Origin: Punica granatum
Lineage: Eukaryota > Streptophyta > Magnoliopsida > Myrtales > Lythraceae
NCBI RefSeq assembly: GCF_007655135.1
Contig: NC_045127.1
Span: 18,075,699 to 18,139,698, forward strand
DNA: 64,000 bases
Reading direction: 5' to 3'
In this document: positions 42,601 to 55,120 of the stretch, in pieces
How the letters are laid out: every line of letters begins with the position of its first letter
Position numbering within the stretch: the stretch's first letter is position 1
Made by a program: the position numbers and the translations under genes
The notes under the pieces: model-generated
What the model saw: the letters and a program-made list of their open reading frames with translations, nothing else
What the model was told of the DNA's origin: nothing
The model's database searches: none

Positions 42601-45418
42601 TTAATTTTAACTATCCGTACCTATTTTCAAAATTTGTACGAGTTAATTGGCAATATTTATTTCTCCAAGGACAAACGTGTAAAATAGATTTCCAAAATGT
42701 GACGCTCACTCTCTGGAGATCTTTGTTTAAAATCCATTTGCTCGTATTTTTCATGTAAAAAAGCATGATAAATTTTCTTTGATTAAAACTCTTTGATTCA
42801 TATATTTGATCAAATAGGATAAGAGTTCGAGATGAAGAAAATGATATTCTCACGTAGTGAAAATATTCGTGTCGGGACGTTTTCTTCTTAGAAAAGGCTT
42901 TTTAAAATTGAGGATATTTTCTAATAATTTTTCTTTGCTCAAACGTGCTTTATAATTCTGAAAAGGGTGAAAATGTAATTTTTTAAAAGTTTGAGGGCAT
43001 ATATGTCATTTTTGCCGACCAAACCAGTTCAGTTCAATTAGTTCAAGTAAGCTCCCTTTGAGGTTGATATTTAGGACAGGGGCGAGATTAGCTCCCGCAT
43101 CCCTATATGGAGGGCGGTTAGTGACCGTGCCAGTGGACCAACCATCCTAACGAATAGATTTGTGCAATTGGATCCGTCAAGAGCTCTCAAATTTTAAAAA
43201 TTAAATTTTATTTTCGTCCTTGAGCTATCGGTATTTGTAAAATGACCGCTGACTCTCCTGTGCCTACAAAGAGGGGTTCATTTTCAGCATAAAAGGACCT
43301 TTTGGCAATTTTATGTGCTGAAACTCTATCAAAATTACCCCAAATTCTCTAGTAATGCCTATAGTTCATAGATACTGGTAGGATTTAGTGAGCTTGAATG
43401 CGATTTCCACCGAATACGAGCTCATGAGTCTAAACTGTGCCGGACTAAGGTGAGATAGGCGATTTTTCGCCTCTGTCCAGAACCGGGATGGAGCTCTTTA
43501 GCTCCCATCTTGGTCAATTTGTTCTTAATTAGGATAATTATGTGTAGATTAGATGACTAGGTTAGTAAATTATATGATTTAGAGCTTAATCAGGATTAAT
43601 TGAGTAGTATCCTGCTTAATTACGATTAAACTTGACTAGTTAATCTTGATTGCACTCGAGAAAGACTAGTTGTATAATTTAATTGGACTTGATTTAGTGT
43701 TAATTGAGTCAATTTTGTGCATAATTAGTTGTAATTAGTTGTATTTAGTGTATGTATGCGGCAATTAGCTTCCAACTGGGCTCTAATCTTGCTTAGTTGC
43801 TCGTGTTGACATTTTGGTCTGGTAGTAATTAGGTCCAATTTGCATTAATTCGTGTATAATTTGACTAATTACAAACTTGGCTGCGTGTGATTATGCTTGA
43901 ATTAGCTTAATTAGGTGAAATTAGCATGAAATTGGAATTTGTAACATTCTGAATTTTTTTGTAAACTAGGCTTAGATGAGTCATTTTGATGATTTGTTGC
44001 TTGATTGGATCTAATCGTGTGTAAGTAGCTTTGATTGAAACCTTGCTTAGTCAGGTCTAATTAGCTCTAATTAGCTCAAAATTGACTTCTTAAGCAAGCT
44101 GAAATTTTTTTGCTAAATTGATCCCAGTCCTAATTGGTTGAGTTAGGGGTTTATTAGACCTAAATAGGTGATAATTGTGTTGATTATTCATTTCTCTTGT
44201 GTAATAAGGCCTAATTGTGGACAATTCTTTCAATTTGTGTTTCAATTGATGTATGAAGATCATGAATGTATGAATGATGTGTAGGGCCGAGTGGATTAGG
44301 GTCTATTGGAGTTCGAATTTCCTTAATTAGGGTCTAGTTAGGAGTAATTAGATCAATTTAAGCGAAATTGACATAATTAGTGCTTTAATCCTAGGAATTG
44401 GAGTCCAATGGAGTATGATTGAGTGTATCTAGGCTTGGTTTATATAGATAATCACTTTTGTGAATGTCGACCGATCTTGTATGTGTCTAATTGAGTGAAA
44501 ATCGGTTAAACCGTGAAATTGACATGTTAACTTGTAATAATCATGTATATTTGGCCTAATTCACGGGTTGGATTAATTAGATACAATTATGATGTCTTAG
44601 ACACCTAGGAAGGTCTTCTTGACCTTGAGGGTAGGTCATTAGCACTTGGGGTTCCCTAAATTGGATTAATGATTCGATTTCTTGTGTGTAAATTGGTTAA
44701 AATGAATAATCATGTACATTGACATGTGCTACGAGAATTAAATATAATCAACCTGCTAATTGAGTCTTAGGATTCAAATTGAAGGTCAAATTGACCTTGT
44801 GGGATTATGAACACTTTTTTTTTTAGAATTTTGGGGATTGTTTGGCTAATTCACATAAACATGGACATGGTTCATAAAATCGGACAAGATCATAAAACCG
44901 TGAATGAAACGTGTGAACATAGGAGATTAATTTCAATCTTTTCTAGGTTAGGGGCTCTGGCGCATTTTCTAATTTCGGGCCTTAGGCCCATTCTTAGACC
45001 CACTCAACCCATTGTGAATCTTGGCCCGAATGTGTGGCCCATATTCGATAATCGGACTGTATAATTGTACAAGCACGTGTATCGTGCAGAATTTGCAATT
45101 CATTCTTTAATTTCCTTGTACATTCGCGAATATGGACTCGACCTTAGGATTTAATAAACTCGACTTTCTCAAATAAAAAGTGTTAGAACTATTAGGAGTC
45201 CGTGAGAGTACCGAAAATGTGAGTTATTGGCTTGCGGGCGTCTAATCTTGTAACAAATCCCCCGGAATCATTTCTCTAGTTAGAAAATCTGAGTCAAACT
45301 TAAATCCTTAGGTGGTTAGTATCCTGACTCTGTAAGTAACTTAGGTGACTCGCCAGCCAAATAAAATGGTGTAATGACGAATCTAATCCCAATTAGGTCC
45401 GAGGTCACGTGTCTAACA
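42600..45418 (+). mobile_element. Nested LTR-like insertion (probable solo LTR of a third Tat-like family)
   Basis: ORF1-like sequence stops near 42600 and resumes after 45423. Between them is non-coding, AT-rich sequence with a degenerate 'taattagg' texture (43500-44780). It ends in a block that resembles the U5 of both large elements ('gagtaccgaaaa', 'aaatcccccggaat', 'ggtgactcgccagcc' at 45205-45355) and closes with ...TCTAACA at 45418. AAGCA follows at 45419-45423; the same word precedes TG at 42766, but LTR-like sequence seems to begin earlier, so the left end is uncertain. No second LTR or coding part was seen. Confidence 0.5.
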
Positions 45419-45423
45419 AAGCA

Positions 45424-46240
45424 TCCTGAAGTCGGTGGTGGGCAGCATAATTCCCTATCCGGTTAATGAGGCAACGAGGGGAATTCTTATTTCCAAAGGT
45501 GGTACGATGGATTCGCATCCGAGGAGCAATGGCGAGCCACGATTTGACAATATACCGACAATTGGGACTCACATCGCACAGGCACCATGTACTTTTAGGA
45601 CAACCCCACTGACGAAGAGGGGATTTTTTTGGCAACGTTAGAGTACAATCATCGTTTCCATCGGCCTGGGCATGTGATTCCAGTATCCTTCAGGCAAGCA
45701 CCCAATAAGATTACTCTACCAGTTATGAGCCTTGAAGAGAAGACATTGAGTCCGATCCCTTGCGACGGGAGCACCGGGACTCGAGGATGGCCCCCTCTGC
45801 ATGAACCTCCGGCTCAACCCCAAAAGCGGTCCTGAGGGGTCACACACCTCGTAGGATAAATGCCTCTTGGTGCCCTTTCAGGATCGGGAATTCGAGGAGG
45901 ATTATGTGGAAGGGACTTTCATGGGACAACTTAGGGATAAAATTCGTGTTTTTTGAGCTATTATAAATATTATGCAGTTTTAACGCATGACCATTTGTAC
46001 GGAAACATAAGCATTTTATTTTAAACCTCATGCGTATCACGTCGATGCAACATTATTGAATTTTTGATTGTCCATCGTGTATGCATCATTTTTATGAAAT
46101 TTCGAATAACTGGTATAGTAATTGCTGGCAACGAGTCATTGCTATTGGACTCGATCAAAAGCGAGGATGAGTTCGCACTAGGATCAGCCCAACCCATCCA
46201 TTCTCCCAACAGGAAACCAACCGCCGCCTCCACTGGTTCA
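45424..46240 (+). pseudogene. ORF1 3' remnant and spacer before gag
   Basis: Frames around 45629-45835 (with HRFHRPGHVIPVSFRQ) probably continue ORF1 after the nested insertion. The A+T-rich part from 45900 to 46100 is spacer. Stops interrupt every frame. Confidence 0.4.
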
Positions 46241-46241
46241 C

Positions 46242-49200
46242 ATGCTTGTCGCGATGGCATCGCAACTCCCGACGACCGCTGAGCAGAGGATCACTACTTT
46301 GGAACAATCTATGATAGAAAGAGCGGCCAACATGGACCGTCTCATGGCACTACTACAACCACCAGCTCCGACAACAACGAGCATCATTCCTCCGGCACCC
46401 ACGCCAACTCCGACCTCAATTCCCGTGCCCGTTGAAATACCATCCCTTGCTCCGCTCGAAGTCCCTGGCTCCTGCTCTACATTTTGAACCTGCTCTCGTC
46501 CAAACTCCACCACCTAAATAAGGCCTCCCTAACCAAACTCCATCCACTCCTATAATGCCCATCGTTGTACGCGTTACCCACGATGAGGGGACCTCAAAAG
46601 CTCTAGTAAAATTCAATGATAAGCAGGATCGCCGTTTGAAAGCCATCGAGGAGAAAATGTAAGTCATGCAAGATGACGACCTTTTCGGCACACAAGAAGA
46701 CTTCTGCCTTTTCCCAGATATGGAGATCCATAAGAAATTCAAGGTTCTTGATTTCGAGAAATATGATGGACGGGGAACCTGTCTTCCCACTTGTGTCAGT
46801 ACTAAATGAAGATGGCTCTTAACAAGGATTACGAGAAGTTCGTGATCCAAACATTTTAGGAGAGTCTAAAAGGACCAGCTCTGACTTGGTTCACTAATCT
46901 GAAGGCAAAGGATATTCCTACTTGGAAGGATCCCAAGAAAAAGTTCAAGGAACAATACCATTTCAATGCTGATGTAGTGCCGACCCGCCTAGAGCTACAA
47001 GAAATGGAAATGAAAGAATGGGACAACTTCAAGAAATACGCCACTGACTGGCGAGCAAAAGAGGCTCAAGACTCGAGTGGATCCTCCTATTATTGATAAG
47101 GAGGCCATCAGGCTATTCCTAGGAGCACTCAAGGGATCCTATTATTCGCATTTGCTAGGATACGCCCGATCTTCCTTTTCAGGCTTAATAGAGGCTGGTG
47201 AGCTCGTCCAACATGGAATAAAAAATTGTAGGATAGAAGATCTTTTCAAGAAAGTTGTTGCGGAGCCCTCGAAAAAATAGGCCCCATTAAAGAAAAATGA
47301 GGGAACCTTAATTGCAGTATATCCGAAACAAGCTCCCTCGGGTTTGGTTTCACTAGTCAATTTCTAGTGCATCGCGCTTCCAGCTCATCCGCAACCCATG
47401 CGCCAACCATAGACACCGGACCCGACCTATCCATCAACGTTTCCCGCAAGATACATGGTTGTTAAAATTGCGATTCGAATTGTAGAATTGTACAATTCTA
47501 TGATTTGAGAGGTAACTAGCGATTCTAATTTCATGGCAAGGATCGAAAATGTAAAATCGCGGCTGAATTGGGAGGAAAGTCGTGGAATCTTAGAATCGAG
47601 CCGATTCTATAATTCTGTCTACAGCCAAAGTCGGGCCGAAGCAAGCCCATTGAGCAACCCAACCTTTTTTTTCCCCTCTTGTTCTTCAATCGATCGACTT
47701 TATTCTTCACTGAGTTGCCCGAACTCGTTGCCCTAAACTGCTTCTCAGTTCTTCTCCTCCGATTGCTTTGCAATTCATTGCCCTAAGCTACTTCTTCTCT
47801 GATTGCTTTGCTTCTTGTTGTTCCTCCTTCAGTTCTGCTCGAGCTGTTGACTGACTCCGAGCTACTCGAGCTGCTGTCCTATTCCAAGCTGCTGTCCGAG
47901 GCTGACAGTGGCACTGCTCCAGTTCTTCTTCTTGCTTTACTTCTTTGAGCTTTCTCCGACCCAAGCGCTCGTCTTCGTGCTTTCTCCGGCTGCCCGAACT
48001 AGGATACTACTATGCTTTACTTTCACCGACTGACAGTTAGTTGAGAGGCTCGAGACTAACAAACCATCACAGAGGTACTGCTCTGCTTCAATTTTTAAAG
48101 TAAAGCTACTTTAAGCTAGAATGACTCCACATAATGAAAAAGATTTGATACCCTGTCTTCTGTTAGGTCATACATAAATATGTAATTTGGTTCTAGTTTT
48201 GTTCAATGAACTACCATGGGGCATCTTTCACGAGTCTTTACTTTCTTAAGAAAATCATCTTCAGAGTCCTCAGCAACAAGTTCCTTCTTCCCATTCTCCT
48301 TCGTGGACAATTATTTGTTGGTGTCCTAATAGTTTCTTCCTTCACATACTCATCTTTATTGTTTAAGATCTTGCACGAGATTTTCATATATTACTTCATT
48401 GTTTTTTTAATAACAGGTTGAATCTTACGATTCACGATTCGATTCTACGATTCACGATTCCACGACCCTCGACCGATTCTAGGTAGAATCTCGATTTTGA
48501 AAACCTTGGCAGGATATACTGTGGCTAGTCAAGGCACTCCACCTATAGCACCTCAAGGGCAGACCCGATACCAGAGGAGACCCCCGAGATAGTTCACGAC
48601 GTTACCCATTCCCATGTCTCAGATCTTTAGAAGATTACTCTAAGGAGGATCGATCCCTCCTGAACAACTCATAGAGGGCTATATAGTGAAGAAAGTTAAC
48701 CCCGATGGTATTTGTGAATTTCACATGGGAGTTCGATGACATACCACCGACTAGTGCCCAACCTTGAGGCACCGTATCCAGGATCACATCGACAAGAAAG
48801 AGCTCGTGTTCAATGCGATGAAGCCACCCAATGTGAACTCAAACCTGCTACCCAATCATTCAACAATTCATCCTCGACCATTAACATGATTAGCCTTTGC
48901 TTCCTAGGAGACTCTGAAGAGGACTCCATGGATTTGGTTGCACCTATCATCATCAACTACGAGCCCTTTGAACCGCTCAAAATCACTTATGTGACTCCTG
49001 ACTTAGGGGCGTCACTCGAAGTAATCGAATTCGAAGGACGGGCACCTTTCCATTATGAGAGCAATAGGAAAGTCCCATGGGTCTCTGAGGCGCAAATTGT
49101 GGAGCCATCGAAGGATGAATTTATGAAGATGACCCGCTTTGGGAGGAACTATGAAGCTCCAAGTCCTCAAGACAAAGGGAAGGCATCGAAAAAAGCACCG

Positions 49201-49250
49201 GAAGAACCGCTTAAGAAGAAGGTGACTAATGAAGAATCGTAGGCCATTAT
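46242..49250 (+). pseudogene. gag remnant, interrupted by a nested element
   Basis: The N-terminal part (46242-46487) has a short coiled-coil-like segment and a proline/threonine-rich stretch. 46810-47280 contains the retrotransposon gag core (GPALTWFTNLKA, then a LELQEMEMKEWDNFKKYA-like stretch, then FLGALKGSYYSHLLGY). 48700-48850 carries a zinc-knuckle-like C-x-F-H...H...C region and IQDHID, as in Tat gag proteins, with in-frame stops. 48736-49242 is the C-terminal spacer. Frames shift repeatedly, so no gag can be made. A nested element occupies 47455-48508. Confidence 0.75.
47455..48508. mobile_element. 1.05-kb Mutator-like non-autonomous element nested in gag
   Basis: gag sequence breaks at 47454 and resumes at 48509. 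The ends are imperfect inverted repeats (left 'ggttgttaaaattgcgattc', right complement 'aggttttcaaaatcgagatt'). The flanks GCAAGATAC (47446-47454) and GCAGGATAT (48509-48517) match at 7 of 9 positions, both differences being transitions, as expected of an aged 9-bp duplication. Inner arms repeat 'cgattctacgattcacgatt'. No transposase. Confidence 0.75.
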
Positions 49251-49499
49251 GTAGATTTTGAAGTCAAGCGAGTATAAGATCGTTGAGCAAATGAACAAGA
49301 CGCCGACTCACATCTCATTGCTCACACTCTTTCTCATTTTAGAAGCCCACCGTGAAGCCTTCCTGAAAGTTCTAAAGGAGGCACTAGTTCCAAAGGAGGT
49401 TTCCTAGCTGCAAGTAGAGCAAGTTGTCAGCTCGATCTTCAAAACCAAATCTGCTTCGCTGATGATGAACTGTGTGAGGAAAGGTACGTTCATAATATG

Positions 49500-49830
49500 G
49501 CGCTCCACATAGTCTGCAAGTCCAAATGATTCATCTTGGGACGTGTCATGCTTGACAATGGAGCCACACTCAATGTGTGCCCTTTGTCCACGTTGAAGCA
49601 AATGAATGTGAACTTAAACTCTATCTGCACAAGCAAGACTGCTATCAGGGATTTTGATGGGACTAGCATAGACATGGATGGAAAAGTGGATTTACCGATC
49701 GAAATCAGTCCATGTGTCTTCTACATCACTTTCCAAGTCCTGAATATCCCAAATGCCTTCAGTCTACTTTTAGGCTGCCCCAAATTCATTCAGCCAGAGC
49801 TATCCCATCAAGTCTCCACCAGAAAGTGAA
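49500..49830 (+). pseudogene. Retroviral-type aspartic protease remnant
   Basis: The frame 49536-49829 contains the active-site motif as LDNGATLNVCP, a mid-domain LPIEI, and LLGCPKFI, the counterpart of the LLGRPWI flap-end motif of plant Ty3/gypsy proteases. The domain order after gag fits. It is separated from RT by stops and frameshifts. Confidence 0.8.
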
Positions 49831-49979
49831 GTTCATCATGGAGAACATGATCATAACCGTCAATGGCAAAGAAGACTATGTCATCTACAAGGACACCCCC
49901 GTTCCGTACATCAACATTGACAACGGCGACAACCTTCCTTTCTACTCATTTGAATTGGTCTCGGTCATCAAGGACTAGG

Positions 49980-50390
49980 GCACTCTGGACCCTCTAAAGC
50001 CGTCCTTATGACAGGCAAGATGTTCTTCAAGAATAATTTCACTCCAGGCTCAAGGCTAGGCACGTGGGGACAAGGAATTCGCTCCCCCATATTCCTAAAG
50101 GCAACCGCTATCAGCAAGGCCTCAGCTTCTGCCCAACCATCAAGGATATCGTGGAGGCCCGTAGCAACCGCACTCTGGGGAGCGTCGCCCATGATGAGAC
50201 TTCTTCCTTCATGGCTTTCTTTTGGGGTCCGCCTCAACTGATGGGAGGTACTCTTGCTGACTCACTCTCGACTGCCGTAACCACTACTGCCGCTCTTCTA
50301 ACTCTTGGTCCCATCCTTAAGGAGACCTTCCCCAGGGATTTCATCCGCCACCTTGTGAAGACAAAGCTTTGTCTAGATGATCAGATGTGA
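49980..50390 (+). pseudogene. G-patch-like spacer between protease and RT
   Basis: The frame from 50008 holds a P-G-x-x-L-G-x-x-x-Q-G motif, reminiscent of the glycine-rich G-patch-like segment found between protease and RT in Tat elements. The downstream part is low in conservation. Confidence 0.5.
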
Positions 50391-50559
50391 CCCGTATGAG
50401 GCTATGTTGTGAGCCCATAATGGAAGAGGGATTGGATTGTCACGACACTAAGCTATCTAAATAAAATCCCTATACAAGCTTTTGGAAATTATTGTCTTTA
50501 TCTTTTTCATTCCTCTCTTAAAGTGCTTCTCGAATTCTGAAACACTTTATCTCATTTTC

Positions 50560-51640
50560 AGGCACCACTCCAATCCAAATCACGAATGATGGGACAACTC
50601 GAGCTCATCTAAAGAAAATCTCGAAGGATCCTTCCCTGTACTTTATGGGTAGGGGTTCGACGAAGATGGTAACCCCAAAATGATTAAGGAGAACTGGGAG
50701 AGGTTTGAGGAGAGAAAGCTGATGACCGCTGAAACCATGGAAACCATCAATATTGGAACAGAGGAGGAACTACGCAACCTGAACGTCGAGACGAGTCTCG
50801 ATTCCACACAACGAGCTCGGATGATCGAGTTCCTAAAGGAATATCATGGGGTTTTTGTCCGGTCTTAACACCGATATGCCAAACCTAGATCCTTCTATCG
50901 TTCGGCATTACCTTCCCATTTATTCGTCGAGATTTTTGCCTGTGAGACAACCACTATGGCATTAGAGGCCCGCAATAATCCTTAGCATAAAAGAGGAGGT
51001 CATCAAGCAGATCAATGCCGGCTTTCTCAAGGTGTGCAATTACTTTGAATGGGTCATAAATGTAGTGACAATAATCAAGAAAAACGGAAAGGTTCGTGTG
51101 TGCGTGAGCTATCGAGACCTCAACAAAGCAAGTCCCAAGGATAATTTTTCACTACCCTACATAGATGTTCTGGTAAAAAATATAGCTTGCAATGCCATGT
51201 TCTCCTTTATGGATGGATTCTCGGGGTACAACCAAATACGAACAACAGAGGAAGACAAGTCCAAAACGACCTTCATTACACCCTATGGCATATTTTACTA
51301 CCATGTTATGCCTTTTGGTCTCAAAATGCTGGAGCCACGTACCAGCGAGCAATGGTAACATTATTCCACGACATGATACACAAGTAAATAGAGGTATAAG
51401 TGAATGATATGATCACCAAGTCAGTAGAAAATGAGGATCACTTGGTGAACCTCCGAATACTGTTCGAATGCTTAAAGAAATACAAATTGAGGCTCAATCT
51501 TGTGTAAGTGCGTTTTCAGGGCAACGTCGGGAAAGTTACTCGGTTTCATCATAAGAAAAAAGAGCATCGAGGAAGATCCTGACAAATTGAAAGCTATTAT
51601 GGAGTTACCTCCCCTGTTCACCGTCAGAGAGGTTAAAAGT
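50560..51640 (+). pseudogene. Reverse transcriptase remnant with destroyed active site
   Basis: 50680-50868 is the RT lead-in (INIGTEEELRNL...FLKEYHGVFV). 51032-51350 covers the finger and palm motifs (KNGKVRVCVSYRDLNKASP, SFMDGFSGYNQI, then VMPFGLK). Near 51392-51412 the catalytic Tyr-x-Asp-Asp box reads stop-Val-Asn-Asp: both the tyrosine codon and the first catalytic aspartate are changed. A frameshift after MPFGLK breaks the frame as well. The enzyme is dead. Confidence 0.9.
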
Positions 51641-52200
51641 TTACTAGGCACCTAAATTGTATCGCCGGTTCATAGCCAATCTTATCGACAAATGTCAGTC
51701 GCTCTTCTATTTGCTTCGCAAGAATGCGATGGTCCAGTGGGATGAAGAATGCCAAGGAGCATTTAAAACAATCAAGATGCATCTGACCAGTCCACCAGTC
51801 CTAATCCCTCCGACACCTAGGAGACCCCTCTTTCTGTATCTCGCGGTTATAGAAACTTCACTTAGATCCTTGCTTGGACAGGAAGACAAAGATACTCACA
51901 GAGAGAGGGCTATCTTCTACTTGATCAAGAAGTTCACTAAAGGAGAGTCGAGATACCCTGAAGTGGAGAGATTTTGTTGTGCCCTATTGTGGGTAGTACA
52001 ACGTCTCTATCAATATACGTTGTACTACACCATCCGACTCATTTCAAAGGTCGACCCCCTGAGATACCTCATGGACAAGCCCTCTTCAATCATAAATCTC
52101 ACCAAGTAGCAATGCCAGCTCACAGAGTATGTCATTGACTATGCGCCCAGATCATTGGTAAAGGGCCAAGCTCTGGCTGACCACCTCTCCGAATTTCCGA
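51641..52200 (+). pseudogene. RNase H and connection remnant
   Basis: The frame 51657-52109 includes YRRFIANLIDKCQSLFYLL (end of the RT connection), then AVIETSLRSLLGQED and AIFYLIKKFTKGESRY, typical of the Ty3/gypsy RNase H with degraded catalytic residues. It ends in a stop near the DPLRYLMDKP segment. Confidence 0.85.
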
Positions 52201-52259
52201 TTGAGGATACTACCCCTATTAATTCCGAGTTCCCTGATGGTGGAATCCTTCATGTTGAG

Positions 52260-52790
52260 GTAGAATATGGGGCCTCTTGAAAGATATACTTCAACAGTGC
52301 AGTGAATTCTCCAGGATACAGAATTGGAGCCGTTCTTATCTCCTTGGAGGGTCGACACTTTCTGGTGGCATCGAAGGTTGTATTTTCGTGGACAAATAAC
52401 GTAGCGGAGTACGAGGCATGCATCTTGGGATTGCGAGTAACTCTCGATTTCAGGGTCACCGAATTGAAAGTGTATGGGGACTCCATCCTGATAATCTATC
52501 GGATGCTTGGGTCATGAAAAATGAAGAAACCCAAGTTGCTCCCCTACCATGAGTACTTGGAGGAGCTCTGCAAGCAATTCGAGAGTATAACTTTCACCTA
52601 CACTCCACGGACTCAAAACAAGTTTGTAAATGCGTTGGCTATGTTTGAGTCTATGGTGACCACCTCGAAGGAAAATCATATTGAGACCCCAAGATTTAAA
52701 TCTCGCAATGTGCGGCCCATTGTAACACGGTTGAAGTGGAAGTGGATCGACCGCGATTTACGGACATCAAGTGCTACTTGAGATTGAAGA
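52260..52790 (+). pseudogene. Second (archaeal-type) RNase H remnant, Tat-lineage marker
   Basis: 52302-52517 reads GAVLISLEGRHFLVASKV, then TNNVAEYEACILGLR and ELKVYGDSILIIYRMLG. The NN-x-AEYEA and V-x-GDS motifs are those of the extra RNase H found after the first one in Tat/Ogre elements. The expected opening 'DGA' acid is lost to a stop near 52279. It continues in another frame to about 52781. Confidence 0.85.
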
Positions 52791-52849
52791 GTACCCTGAT
52801 TTCACCGATCGCTAGGACAGAAGGTCCATAAGGCGATTGGCTTGTCCCT

Positions 52850-53045
52850 ACTTTTTAAGCGGTGATATACTCTACCGCAGAAATTTTGACACCACACTTC
52901 TCTAGCGTGTGAACGCTCAAGAAGCCGAAAATATCATGAAGGAAATGCATGAAAGAAGTTGCGAACCCTACATGAGTGGTCACATCCGCTTGGGCTATTG
53001 TTGGTCTACGATGGAAACCGATTGTATCAAGCATGTACGTCATTG
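52850..53045 (+). pseudogene. Integrase N-terminal stub
   Basis: The segment translates to a GDILYRRNFD-like start, then EAENIMKEMHERSCEPYMSG and HIRLGYCWSTMETDC, the region leading to the integrase zinc finger. After this the homology ends: the DDE catalytic core and C-terminal domain are missing, so most of integrase was deleted. Confidence 0.8.
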
Positions 53046-54149
53046 AAACGAAATGAGAGAAAATGAAAATATCCCGCTATGTTGAAAACCCGAAAGGGCG
53101 GCTTAGGCAAAAATTAAGGACAAAAGGGCATGATTGAAAACCCACAAAGGGCAATCGCGGCAAAAGGAGAGTTAAAATAAGTAAACCTTGCTAAGTCAAA
53201 AACCTGAAAGGACGGCTTAGGCAAAAGTTAAGGGGTTGAGAGGTGCGGCCGAATCCTAAGGTGGGCGGTCATAGCAAAATGTGAGAAAAATGAGAAAAAT
53301 AAAAAATAAAACCCCGGTGGACTACGATGCCTCTTGTAGTCCGGGCAAAAGTTAGGGGCCATTACTGCTCAAACCACGAAACAACTAGTGTCTGCTCCGG
53401 TGACTGCTTCAAATAATGGTTGAAAGCGTTCAAAGGTAAACAATTCGAAGATCTCGAGCAAAGTCTACTTGTGAACTAAGGGGTTGTGTCTTAAGACGAG
53501 TACGAGTTATCCGTATCCGTTGATGATCCGGAGGATCCATAAATGACCATGTGATACCATTTACATGAATTCCACATATTATATCTATAATCAAAGCTTT
53601 TCTTTCCAAAAGGGGCCAGCCACTTAGAATTGGCTACAATAGTGTTGTAATCCCACATATTTGCATCTATATCTCTTATATCATCGTGATTATGACTGGC
53701 AAAGATCGGAACAGACAAAGTTGAAAGAATTCACCCCTCTCACAGGTAATGACGAGACCCCAAAGGATATCTCCCCTTAGGATGACCCGGCATATGGTTT
53801 AGGAGCAGAAAAGGAAAGAGGCGATGAGGGATGAGATCTCCAAGCCTTAGATTTGTAATCCGATTGCCCCAAATGCGGGACTCACGATTCTGAGAAGTAA
53901 GGAGGCAGGTTGGAGATGAGATTTAGCTTCTGTAGACAATTGCACCCTTTAAACCCTTCATGCCATATTATGCTTACATTGCTTGTGAATTATGATTACA
54001 TTGTTTGTGAATTATACTTGCATTGTTTGCGAATCATGCTTGGGTTGCTAGCGGATTGTCCTCGCATTGATTATGAATCATGTTTGCAATGATTGAGAAT
54101 TGTTGTCTGTGTTGATGCCCTTTTCAAAATCTTGTAAGCGTACATTCCC
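53046..54149 (+). other. 3' untranslated region of the 21.4-kb element
   Basis: 53085-53250 contains two to three repeats of 'aaaacccgaaagggcggctt' and 'ggcaaaagttaagg', shared with 23195-23350 of the 12.6-kb element. 53960-54110 is a run of diverged ~28-bp repeats on 'attgtttgtgaatta'. No gene. Confidence 0.6.
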
Positions 54150-54895
54150 CTTTTAAAGTGAACCTGGACACTGCACAGTACTCTTCTGAACTGAGCCCAT
54201 ACATTGCGTGGCTTTCTTTCATTTTTGAAGTGAACCTGAACACCGCATGGTTTTCTTCACCCCTTTCCGAATCGAGCCCGGACATTGCGTGACTCTTTTT
54301 ATTTTCGAAGTGAACTCGAACACTCTGTGGTTCTCTTCTCTCCTTTCGAATCGAGCCCTAACAACGTGTGGCTCTTTTCATTTTCAAAGTGAACTCGAAC
54401 ACTGCGTGGTTCCCTTCACCCCATTTCGGATCGAGCTTGAGCACCGCGTGGCTCTTTTCATTTTCAAAGTGAACTTGGACACGAGGTAGTTCTCTTCACC
54501 CCTTTCAAATCGAGCCTGAATACTGTGTGGCTCTTTTCATTTTTCAAGTGAACATGGACACTGCGTCGTTCTCTTCACCCCCTTCTGGATCAAGCCTGAA
54601 CACTACGTGGCTCTTTTCATTTTCGAAGTGAATCCGTACGCTGCTTGGTTCTCCTCACCCCTTTTTGATTTGAGCCCAGATATTGCATGGCTCTTTTCAT
54701 TTTCGAAGTGTACTTGGAAAATGCGTGGTTCTCTTCACCCCTTTTCAATTTAAGCTCGAAAACTGCGTGGCTCTTTGCATTTTCGAAGTGAACTTGGATA
54801 CTGCGTGGTTCTCTTCACCCCCTTTCGAATCGAGCCCGGACACTACGTGACTCTTTTCATTTTCGAAGTGAACCTAAACACTATATGGTTCATTA
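54150..54895 (+). repeat. 80-bp tandem repeat, ten units, each with two hairpin half-units
   Basis: The word GTGAA or its variant recurs at 54158, 54230, 54310, 54389, 54469, 54548, 54628, 54708, 54788 and 54868: mostly 79-80 bp apart. Each unit has two related ~40-bp halves. Half A is framed by GAAC...GTTC and half B by GAGC...GCTC, with loops of about 12-16 bases that often contain CAC...GTG. Tandem repeats before the polypurine tract are known in Ogre-type elements; the paired stem changes are described under findings. Confidence 0.9.
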
Positions 54896-55120
54896 TATTG
54901 AACTACTGTAGAGCAGGAATGGATACAACTCTCTCCACCCGCCAAATCATTACTTAACGCTATCATAACATTCGGATAAACCACTAATATACCTCTATTC
55001 ATTTCCCTAGGGAGTTGCAAGGAGTCATGGAGTCACAAGAAGGAATGCAGAGGGAGTTACACCTTGGGCCAATGCAGTCACTCTTTGGTCTTTCAGCCAT
55101 TACTCTGCAAGCATCGACTA
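54896..55120 (+). other. Spacer between tandem repeats and polypurine tract
   Basis: Short, no coding content and no repeat seen. Confidence 0.5.

Noticed and set aside
42766..45418. Exact solo LTR with AAGCA duplication
   Set aside because: The 5-bp match was found after choosing the right end, and LTR-like sequence appears to begin before 42766. Kept only as an approximate insertion.
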